Assembly: GCA_016934335.1 (NCBI GenBank)
Contig: JAFGTC010000259.1
Span: 1-48,516 of the forward strand
DNA from: Candidatus Omnitrophota bacterium
Lineage (GTDB): Bacteria > Hinthialibacterota > Hinthialibacteria > Hinthialibacterales > Hinthialibacteraceae
Length of the DNA: 48,516 bases
Direction of reading: 5' to 3'
Below, in pieces: positions 7,993-14,681 of this stretch (position 1 is its first letter; each line of letters begins with the position of its first letter). The position numbers and the translations under genes are program-made. Below the pieces are notes generated by a model. That model was given only the letters and a program-made list of their open reading frames with translations. It searched no databases and had not been told where the DNA came from.

Positions 7993-9440
7993 GAATCATT
8001 ACTCTTCGAAGACGTTGAGGGGAAAAGCCATTCCGACAGATAGGCGATTCCGATTGAGGTCATGGCGCCCACGGGGACGAACCATGTCCAATGAAATCGG
8101 AGGAAAGAGATGATCAATACGCCGACAACGCCGGCCAACATGCCGATCATCATGCCGCGCGCGCGGCGAAACGGGGTGAAGATTCCCAAAAGAAAAGCGG
8201 CCAGAAGGCTGCCGTAAGTATAACTGGGGATGCTGAGAGCGGTATCCAGCAGGCTTTCCGAAAACATGCCGGCGATCAGGGCGATGATAATCAGAATCAC
8301 CGTCCAGCCAATGGTAAAAAGGCGCGAAATTCGGATTATTTGCTTATTGGACAACGGTTCTTTGCGCATGGCCAGCACAAAATCGTTCACGGAGGTCGAG
8401 GACAGCGAGTTGAGCGCGGAAGCGGTGCTGGACAGCGCCGCCGACAGAACCGCGGCGATGACCAGGGCCGCCGAGACGGCGTGCATGTTATGGACGGAAA
8501 AGTAAGGCAATATCTGATCGCTTTTGTTTATGGCTTCCGGAACCGCGCCTTGATAAAAAACAAAAAGCATGACGCCTATGAGCAGGAAGAAAGCGAATTG
8601 TAGAAAAACAAAAAAACCGCTGCCGACAATGGCGATTTGCGCGCTGCGCAGCGACCGGCAAGAGAGGAGGCGCTGCACCAAATCCTGATCCGCTCCATGA
8701 GAGGCCAGGCACAAACACATCCCTCCCAGCAATCCCATGAAAAACGAATACTGCCCCGCGCCCGACCAATCCCAGTGAATTAACGTCCATTTCCCCTGCG
8801 CCGACGCGGTTTCGACAATCTGGCCCCATCCGCCGGGAATCAATTGATACAAATAAACGAGGGCCAAGAGACCGCCGATCATCATCACCGCCAGTTGAAC
8901 GACCTCCGTCCAGATTACGGCGGAGATTCCACCCAGGTAGCAGTAAGCCAATGAAATCAATCCCGTCACGATGATGGCGGCGGTCAGATCAATTCCCAGG
9001 ATGACATTCAAGACCAAGGCGGCCGCATAATGGCGGACGCCGGCCGCCATCGCTCGAGTGACGAAGAAGAAAATCCCCGAAAGGCGCTTGGCGTCCTGAC
9101 CGAATCGAAGACCCACAAATTCGTAAATCGTCACGATCTCCCGTTCGAAAAAGCGAGGCAGGAAAAAAAGAGCCAGAATGAAGCGAGCGACGATGTATCC
9201 CAACACCACCTGCAGAAACGAAAAATCCCCATCGGGAGAAAACGCCTTGGCGGGAGCCGCCAGAAACGTGACGGCGCTGGTTTCGGTGGCGACCACGGCG
9301 GCCATGGCCGCCCAGGCGGGGGTGGAGCGCCCCGCCAGGAAAAAATCGGAAAGAGAATCCTGCTTGCGCGAGCAAAGAAGTCCTATCACAATAAGGACAG
9401 CGAAATACATCAACAAGATGATATAGCCGATTGCGTCCAT
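7989..9440 (-). CDS. Sodium:solute symporter (SSS family)
   Basis: Secondary transporter of about 483 residues with some 13 membrane helices. It opens MDAIGYIILLMYFAVLIVIG, has the SSS signature region SLSDFFLAGRSTPAWAAMAA and ATETSAVTFLAAPAKAF, and the ASHGADQDLVQRLLSCRS stretch that replaces the usual G-x-D-Q-x-x-x-Q-R motif. This branch generally moves sugars, sialic acids or other organic solutes with Na+. The longest frame starts at a GTG (9449), but the ATG at 9440 is preferred because AGGTGG lies at proper distance in front of it. It heads the leftward operon with the GT87-like protein and DppBC, and is divergent from anmK with only about 35 bases between them, suggesting shared control and a cell-wall sugar as substrate (inference). 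Confidence 0.9.
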   Translation of the reverse strand: MDAIGYIILLMYFAVLIVIGLLCSRKQDSLSDFFLAGRSTPAWAAMAAVVATETSAVTFLAAPAKAFSPDGDFSFLQVVLGYIVARFILALFFLPRFFEREIVTIYEFVGLRFGQDAKRLSGIFFFVTRAMAAGVRHYAAALVLNVILGIDLTAAIIVTGLISLAYCYLGGISAVIWTEVVQLAVMMIGGLLALVYLYQLIPGGWGQIVETASAQGKWTLIHWDWSGAGQYSFFMGLLGGMCLCLASHGADQDLVQRLLSCRSLRSAQIAIVGSGFFVFLQFAFFLLIGVMLFVFYQGAVPEAINKSDQILPYFSVHNMHAVSAALVIAAVLSAALSSTASALNSLSSTSVNDFVLAMRKEPLSNKQIIRISRLFTIGWTVILIIIALIAGMFSESLLDTALSIPSYTYGSLLAAFLLGIFTPFRRARGMMIGMLAGVVGVLIISFLRFHWTWFVPVGAMTSIGIAYLSEWLFPSTSSKSNDS

Positions 9441-9475
9441 TATAACCACCTGATTAAGATCTCTTAGAATAGCAC

Positions 9476-10690
9476 ATGTCTACAGAATATCAGCGACTCC
9501 ATGAACAAAAACCGTCTGCGCCGGTTCTCGGCGTTGGACTCATGTCCGGAACGTCCATGGACGCGGTGGATTCAGCGCTCGTCGCCATTTCCCCGGCGGA
9601 GCGGCCTCCCGTTCGGCTGATCGAATATGTCGAAACGCCGATCCCCACCGCTTTGCAGCGCCGCCTGCGAGAGGCCATGCATCCAGAGCGCTCCAACATC
9701 GAACAGATTTGCCAGCTCAATTTTGAGGTCGGCGCATTATTCGCCGATGCGGTTCACGCTTTGGTCGAAAAAGCGCACATCGACCCTAGCGCACTTTCTT
9801 TCATTGGGTCGCATGGACAAACGTTATACCATATTCCATCGATCGATGCGCAGCGCAACTGGGAAACGCCCTCCACTCTGCAGATCGGCGATCCTTGCGT
9901 GATCGCCGAAAAAACCGGGGTGTTGACGGTGGGAGATTTTCGCGTGCGGGATATGGCCGCCGGCGGGATCGGCGCGCCGCTGATGCCTTTTGTGGATGCG
10001 TTCCTTTTCGCGCAGACGGATCGATCGGTTCTCTGCCAGAACATCGGGGGCATCGCCAACTGCACGCTTATCTCGCCGGCGAGAGAAATTCTCGCATTCG
10101 ACAGCGGGCCGGGGAATATGGTGATGGATGCGATTGTGCAAAAAGCATTCACCGGAAAGCAGTATGACGCCAATGGGGAACTGGCGAGAAAGGGCGAAGT
10201 GATTCCCTCTCTTTTGGCAGACTGCCTGCAGCACCCCTTTATCAAAAAGGCGCCCCCCAAAGCGACCGGTCATGAAGATTTCGGTGAAGGATTTACGCGT
10301 CGGTTTATGCGCGAAGGAAAAGACTCTCCCATCGAAGATCTTCTTGCGACCGCATGCGAATTGACCGCGCGATCGATCATCGACGCCTACCAAGACTACG
10401 TCTTTCCCTGCGGACGCCCTGAGGAAGTGATCGTCAGCGGGGGAGGAACGAAAAATGTCTACTTAATGGAGCGTTTGCGAGAATTATCCCCGGAATTGAC
10501 GTGGCGAAAAAGCGACGAGCATGGAATCCCATCCAGCGCGAAGGAAGCCATTGGATTCGCCGTTCTGGGATATGCGACGCTGTGCGGCATACCCGCCAAT
10601 ATTCCATCCGCAACCGGCGCCGGGAAATCGGTTGTTTTGGGAAAAATCGCGCCGGGGGCCGCGTTCTCCCGCACGTCCTTTTTCTTGTGA
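9476..10690 (+). CDS. anmK: Anhydro-N-acetylmuramic acid kinase
   Basis: Cleaves and phosphorylates 1,6-anhydro-MurNAc to MurNAc-6-phosphate in the cytoplasm during peptidoglycan recycling. The 404-residue protein has the ATP-binding GVGLMSGTSMDAVDSAL near residues 19-35, GSHGQTLYHIP, the metal and sugar-binding region ADFR-like VGDFRVRDMAAGGIGAPLMP, QNIGGIANCT, and FDSGPGNMVMD. SGGGTKN and KEAIGFAVLGY close the ATP fold. Length is slightly above the usual 370, with a short extra N terminus. No strong ribosome binding site precedes the ATG at 9476, and the gap to the divergent symporter is very short. No MurQ etherase is seen in the window. Confidence 0.95.
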   Translation: MSTEYQRLHEQKPSAPVLGVGLMSGTSMDAVDSALVAISPAERPPVRLIEYVETPIPTALQRRLREAMHPERSNIEQICQLNFEVGALFADAVHALVEKAHIDPSALSFIGSHGQTLYHIPSIDAQRNWETPSTLQIGDPCVIAEKTGVLTVGDFRVRDMAAGGIGAPLMPFVDAFLFAQTDRSVLCQNIGGIANCTLISPAREILAFDSGPGNMVMDAIVQKAFTGKQYDANGELARKGEVIPSLLADCLQHPFIKKAPPKATGHEDFGEGFTRRFMREGKDSPIEDLLATACELTARSIIDAYQDYVFPCGRPEEVIVSGGGTKNVYLMERLRELSPELTWRKSDEHGIPSSAKEAIGFAVLGYATLCGIPANIPSATGAGKSVVLGKIAPGAAFSRTSFFL

Positions 10691-10707
10691 ACCATCGATG
10701 GGCCTGA

Positions 10708-11232
10708 TCAGCCGCCCCACAGATCGGCGGTGTTGACCTGCTTGCCCTGCAGTTTCAAATAATAAAACAACTGGCTTTTATGGGATTTAAGATGATAAAT
10801 CATATGCAGAAGCTGAAGCCCTAATATTTTCTCTCTTGGATCCCAGGGCGCCGTGACTTTTTGATTCGCCAGGTTGTCTTCCGAAACTTGCTCCAGCATC
10901 TCATAAGCGATGCGTTTGTCTTCCGCCAAGCCGCGCTTCGCTTCTTCCACGCTTTCGACCGTCGGAAACTTTTCGGCGGGAGGCAGCATGTCTTCCGGCT
11001 TCAGATCCGACAGGTCCATGTCCTCCGGCATGCCCCAATCGCCTGTGATAAATCCTTTGAAGCAGACGCCGCATGCGCTGGCGATATGGCAAAGCAATTG
11101 CCCCATGGTCATCCAATTGGATCCGTCTGAAGGCTTCCAATTCAATTCGCCATCGCTCACCTTTTCCAGCAGGCCTTCCGTCGTCGCGTAGGCATTCTCG
11201 ATTTCTACGGTCAAGAGTTCTTTCCAGTTCAT
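10708..11232 (-). CDS. DinB-superfamily protein
   Basis: A 174-residue four-helix-bundle protein of the DinB/DUF664 type, in which histidines from different helices usually bind a metal and act with thiol cofactors. Visible features are WKPSDGSNWMTMGQLLCHIA (first histidine), and QLLHMIYHLKSHKSQLFYYL near the C terminus (H-x-x-x-H). The start MNWKELLTVEIENAY at 11232 is chosen because GGAAGGA stands in front of it; the open frame extends 25 codons further but that extension is A+T-rich and not protein-like. It is convergent with anmK, 17 bases apart, and has no evident partner. Substrate unknown. Confidence 0.8.
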   Translation of the reverse strand: MNWKELLTVEIENAYATTEGLLEKVSDGELNWKPSDGSNWMTMGQLLCHIASACGVCFKGFITGDWGMPEDMDLSDLKPEDMLPPAEKFPTVESVEEAKRGLAEDKRIAYEMLEQVSEDNLANQKVTAPWDPREKILGLQLLHMIYHLKSHKSQLFYYLKLQGKQVNTADLWGG

Positions 11233-11573
11233 GGCGAATCCTTCCCAAGCATCGATTTTTTGTAAATTTTGTATGTTATAGTTTTTAATTGAGAGTTTAT
11301 TATACAACTGAAAATCGAAGCATGGATTTCATTTTTCGATTTTCATCCGCAACGACTCCGTCCATTTGAATCCGAAAGGCCGCCGGATGCTCGCCGAAGC
11401 CTTGCTCCCGATTCTACAAGAGGCGCTCGAATGAGATTGTCTCATTCGAAAGAGATTGTTATGAAGACGGCCGACGCAGGTGATTCCGGATTGAGCTGAA
11501 GGAAAAGATGGTTTACTCTTTCCTTGAGTCATCGAACCTATCGAATTGACAACCATGCCAAGGGAGAAAAACG
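11233..11573. other. Intergenic interval with a gene fragment
   Basis: The A+T-rich part up to about 11330 is the upstream region of the DinB-like gene. The SGNH-hydrolase fragment follows at 11339-11434. The remainder is the leader of the gluconolactonase-like gene, ending in AGGGAG before its ATG. I see no other element. Confidence 0.6.
11339..11434 (+). pseudogene. C-terminal fragment of an SGNH/GDSL hydrolase
   Basis: The plus strand reads RNDSVHLNPKGRRMLAEALL followed by PILQEALE and a stop. The pattern D-x-x-H-L-N-x-x-G with the final amphipathic helix is the last catalytic block (Asp and His) of SGNH/GDSL esterases, which are common in polysaccharide-degrading bacteria. The frame is closed by a stop at 11309-11311 and no start or N-terminal part exists, so this is the tail of a deleted gene. 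It sits directly in front of the gluconolactonase-like gene. Confidence 0.65.
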
Positions 11574-12467
11574 ATGAGATTATCTTATGTCATAGCCATT
11601 TTCGTATTGCTGCTCGCTCCTACACTGATTTGCGCCCAAGAGGGAATCATCGCCGAGGGAGCGAAAGTTGTTAAACTAGCGGACGGCTTTGCGTTCACGG
11701 AGGGGCCGGCCGCAGACACCGAAGGAAACGTCTTTTTTACCGATCAGCCTAACGACCGCATCCTGAAATGGAGCGTCGACGGGAAATTGACAACCTTCCT
11801 GCAGCCCTGCGGCCGATCCAACGGCCTCTATTTCGACAAGAACGACGATCTGCTCGCCTGCGCCGATGAGAAAAATCAACTCTGGTCGATCGATCCGGAC
11901 GGCAAGGAAGCCGTTCTCATCAAAGATTATCAAAACAAACTGCTTAACGGCCCCAACGATCTTTGGATTCATCCGAACGGCGGCGTGTATTTCACCGATC
12001 CCCTATACAAACGATCCTATTGGGAGCGTTCAGGAGATATGCAGCAAGACGGCCAGCATGTCTACTACCTCTCGCCCGACCGTAAAACATTGACCCGCGC
12101 CGATGAAAACCTTGTTCAGCCCAACGGCATTATCGGATCGCCGGATGGGAAGACGCTGTATGTGGCCGATATTAAAGACCGAAAAACCTACCGCTACGAC
12201 ATCGGTCCGGACGGCGCCTTGTTGAACCGAACCTTGTTCTGCGAGCAGGGATCCGACGGCATGACCATCGATAACGAAGGCAACGTCTATTTAACAGGTA
12301 GAGGCGTGACGGTTTTCGATAAAACCGGCAAGCAGATCGAACAGATCGACGTTCCCGAAGGCTGGACCGCCAATGTCTGCTTCGGCGGCAAAGACATGCA
12401 CACGCTCTTCATCACCGCCAGCAAGGGATTGTACAGCCTGCCAATGCGCGTTCACGGCGTGCGATGA
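11574..12467 (+). CDS. Secreted SMP-30/gluconolactonase-like protein
   Basis: A 297-residue six-bladed beta-propeller predicted to act outside the cytoplasm: residues 1-21 (RLSYVIAIFVLLLAPTLICA) form a signal peptide. Metal and catalytic positions of the family are recognisable: the glutamate in GFAFTEGPAAD, the asparagine in LLNGPNDLWIHPNGGVYFTD, QPNGIIGSPDGKTLYVAD, and the aspartate in GSDGMTIDNEGNVYLTG. Such enzymes hydrolyse sugar lactones; substrate specificity is not deducible. The ribosome binding site AGGGAG precedes the ATG. The gene is alone, 138 bases ahead of trpS. Family call is strong, activity is inferred. Confidence 0.88.
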   Translation: MRLSYVIAIFVLLLAPTLICAQEGIIAEGAKVVKLADGFAFTEGPAADTEGNVFFTDQPNDRILKWSVDGKLTTFLQPCGRSNGLYFDKNDDLLACADEKNQLWSIDPDGKEAVLIKDYQNKLLNGPNDLWIHPNGGVYFTDPLYKRSYWERSGDMQQDGQHVYYLSPDRKTLTRADENLVQPNGIIGSPDGKTLYVADIKDRKTYRYDIGPDGALLNRTLFCEQGSDGMTIDNEGNVYLTGRGVTVFDKTGKQIEQIDVPEGWTANVCFGGKDMHTLFITASKGLYSLPMRVHGVR

Positions 12468-12605
12468 CAGCCAAACACAACCAATTCCCACCAAGCCATG
12501 GAGGCTTGGCTCAATCCACGCTGTCTTTTTGAACGGCTGGACAGAAATCAGGGTTTAGATATATTTCTTCATAGATCATTTCATTTGGAAAAAGAAAGAA
12601 GATCC

Positions 12606-13592
12606 ATGAGCAAAAAACGCGTATTTTCCGGCATTCGCCCCACCGGCGAGATTCATATCGGCAATTATTTCGGGGCTTTGCGCAATTGGGTGGAAATCCA
12701 GGATTCGTACGACTGCATCTACGGAGTCGTAGATTATCACGCGATTACGACGCCGTTTGAGGCGGAGAAGCTGCCCCGATTAACGTTCGACACGCTGGCC
12801 GCGCTTTTGGCTTGTGGAATCGATCCGCAAAAATCCGCCTTGATGCTTCAATCGGACATTAAAGAGCATGTCGAACTGTCGTGGGTTCTTTCCTGCATCG
12901 CGCCCCTGGGGCAGATGGAGCGCATGACGCAGTTTAAAGATAAATCGCAGCAGGCGCCGGAGTATATTAATTTAGGGCTGCTGGCCTATCCCGCATTAAT
13001 GGCCGCCGATATTCTCATTTATCGCGCCGACGCCGTCCCCGTCGGCGAAGATCAGGTCCAGCATCTGGAATTAACCCGCGATTTAGCCCGGAAATTCAAC
13101 AATGCCTACGGCGAGTATTTCCCCGAACCGGAGCCGCTGCTGACTCACACGCCGCGCATTATGGGATTGGACGGCAAATCCAAAATGAGCAAGACGCTCG
13201 ACAACCACATATCCTTATTTGAGCCCGCCGACTCGCTGCGGCAAAAAATCATGACGGCGGTCACGGACGAGAACCGCAAGCGGCGCAGCGATCCGGGCAA
13301 TCCCGACATCTGCAATATCTATTCCCTGCATAAGACCGTCTCCAAAGAAGAAGAAATCCAGATGATCGACAGGGAATGCCGAACGGCGGGCATCGGCTGC
13401 GTCGACTGCAAAAAAATCCTGTACGGCCACATGGAGGAATTTCTCTGCCCGTTCCGGGAAAAATATCAAGATTTGCAGAAGCAGCCCGATACGGTCTATG
13501 AAATCGCCCAAGAAAGCAGGAAAATCTGCCAGCCGATCGCCCAAGAAACAATGACCGAAGTCAGAAATCGAATGGGATTGAGGAAAATTTAG
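12606..13592 (+). CDS. trpS: Tryptophan--tRNA ligase
   Basis: Charges tRNA-Trp in the cytoplasm. The 328-residue protein starts MSKKRVFSGIRPTGEIHIGN, containing the class I HIGH-type motif (HIGN), and carries the KMSKS loop as KSKMSKTLDN near residue 200, with GEDQVQHLELTRDLA between them. Length fits the bacterial family. The open frame begins further upstream at 12498, but those residues are unrelated to the family and the start at 12606 follows a purine-rich AAGAAAGAAG stretch. No T-box or leader peptide is apparent. It is convergent with cheX. Confidence 0.96.
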   Translation: MSKKRVFSGIRPTGEIHIGNYFGALRNWVEIQDSYDCIYGVVDYHAITTPFEAEKLPRLTFDTLAALLACGIDPQKSALMLQSDIKEHVELSWVLSCIAPLGQMERMTQFKDKSQQAPEYINLGLLAYPALMAADILIYRADAVPVGEDQVQHLELTRDLARKFNNAYGEYFPEPEPLLTHTPRIMGLDGKSKMSKTLDNHISLFEPADSLRQKIMTAVTDENRKRRSDPGNPDICNIYSLHKTVSKEEEIQMIDRECRTAGIGCVDCKKILYGHMEEFLCPFREKYQDLQKQPDTVYEIAQESRKICQPIAQETMTEVRNRMGLRKI

Positions 13593-13653
13593 CCGGATTA
13601 AAAGACATCGGCGCTCATTTTTTACGCGTTTTATGCAATAATTTTAATTCGAG

Positions 13654-14118
13654 TTACGATTCCCGAGCGCTGAAGCGCAGCAAAGCGGGCGTATCTTCGA
13701 CCAACACGCCGATGGTCAATGGATCGTCGATCAGGCTTTGCCACCCGATCCGATCCAGATTTCGGATCTCGGGCGCATCAAAATCAAAGGACACCTCATC
13801 CCCATAAAGGCTTGTGAGAACATTTCCCGCATAAATGTTCAAGAGTTCTTTCAGCGAATCCTGCGCATATTCGCTCAATTCGCCGTTGTCCATTTCTCCT
13901 CCGAGAATATTGCCCGCGATCTCTTCGCAAAGTTCCGCCGGCATCGTCAGAGCGATTTCTCCCGTCCGAGAGCCCGTAAATGTCAACAAGGAATGAACGA
14001 AATCGACTTCCTCGGTTTCCAATTCATTTTTGGGCGCTAATTCACAGAAGGCGAATGCATACTGCTCGAGCATCGATTCCAGAACCTGCACCAATGTCTC
14101 TTGGACTTGATCAGTCAT
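13654..14118 (-). CDS. cheX: CheX/CheC-type CheY-P phosphatase
   Basis: A 154-residue cytoplasmic protein related to the CheC/CheX/FliY phosphatases that dephosphorylate CheY. The catalytic signature D-x-x-x-E-x-x-N is present as DSLKELLNIYAGNVLTSLYG, with E91 and N94 as the likely catalytic pair. Only one such helix is seen, as in CheX, and residues 50-60 (RTGEIALTMP) match the family fold. It follows the response regulator gene with an 8-base overlap, so the two are expected to be coupled and to form an enzyme-substrate pair. No CheA or receptor gene is in the window. Confidence 0.82.
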   Translation of the reverse strand: MTDQVQETLVQVLESMLEQYAFAFCELAPKNELETEEVDFVHSLLTFTGSRTGEIALTMPAELCEEIAGNILGGEMDNGELSEYAQDSLKELLNIYAGNVLTSLYGDEVSFDFDAPEIRNLDRIGWQSLIDDPLTIGVLVEDTPALLRFSARES

Positions 14119-14497
14119 AATCCTCTCCCATCGCTTGACGAATCGATTCGTTTATCTTTTCCGGCGTAAATGGCTTTCGAATAAAGTATTGTACTCCATT
14201 TTCCCGGAGTTGCTCCATTCGTTTTCGGCTCCCCTCCGACGAAATCACTACGATGGGAATCGAGCGAAGAGACTCATCGAGACGCACTTGTTCCACCATT
14301 TCCACCCCATCCATTTCGGGCATATGAATATCGGACAAGACAAGATCCACCGAATGCCGGCGTAAAAGATCCAAACCTTCCCGCCCATTCATGGCATGGA
14401 AAATTTCTCCGAGTTCAATATCCGTCATTTCCAAGGCCTGGGTGAGCATGGCATGCACGATTTTGGAATCATCGACAATCAATATATTGAACGGCAT
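14111..14497 (-). CDS. CheY-like single-domain response regulator
   Basis: A 128-residue receiver domain with no output domain. Phosphorylation-site geometry is complete: acidic pair D9/D10 in ILIVDDSKIVHAML, phospho-acceptor D56 in LVLSDIHMPEMDG, serine in VVISSEGS (about 86) and K108 in YFIRKPFTPEKI. The start at 14497 is preferred over an upstream ATG because AGGAGG lies 9 bases in front. It overlaps the CheX-like gene by 8 bases. It probably relays signals to the flagellar motor or another target; which histidine kinase feeds it is not visible. Confidence 0.9.
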   Translation of the reverse strand: MPFNILIVDDSKIVHAMLTQALEMTDIELGEIFHAMNGREGLDLLRRHSVDLVLSDIHMPEMDGVEMVEQVRLDESLRSIPIVVISSEGSRKRMEQLRENGVQYFIRKPFTPEKINESIRQAMGEDYD

Positions 14498-14622
14498 GGC
14501 GTTTGGCCTCCTGTTGAAAAATCCATGTTGTTTTCCACTCATCCATTCTATTCAAAACCAGGATAAGAAACCAATAAGATCATCATAAAAAAAGGAAGAA
14601 TTAGACAATCCCTGATAAACAT

Positions 14623-14666
14623 CAACTCATCCTCCCCCGCCGATTGCAGAGAGGGAGGATGAGTTG
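14623..14666 (-). terminator. Strong hairpin after the GH116-type gene
   Basis: A perfect 14-bp stem (CAACTCATCCTCCC / GGGAGGATGAGTTG) with a 16-base loop begins 15 bases beyond the hydrolase stop. On the plus strand it is followed by TTTTTG, on the minus strand by ATGTTTATC, so it can stop transcription in both directions and insulates the cheY operon from the hydrolase. Confidence 0.75.
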
Positions 14667-14681
14667 TTTTTGAGAGAATCA

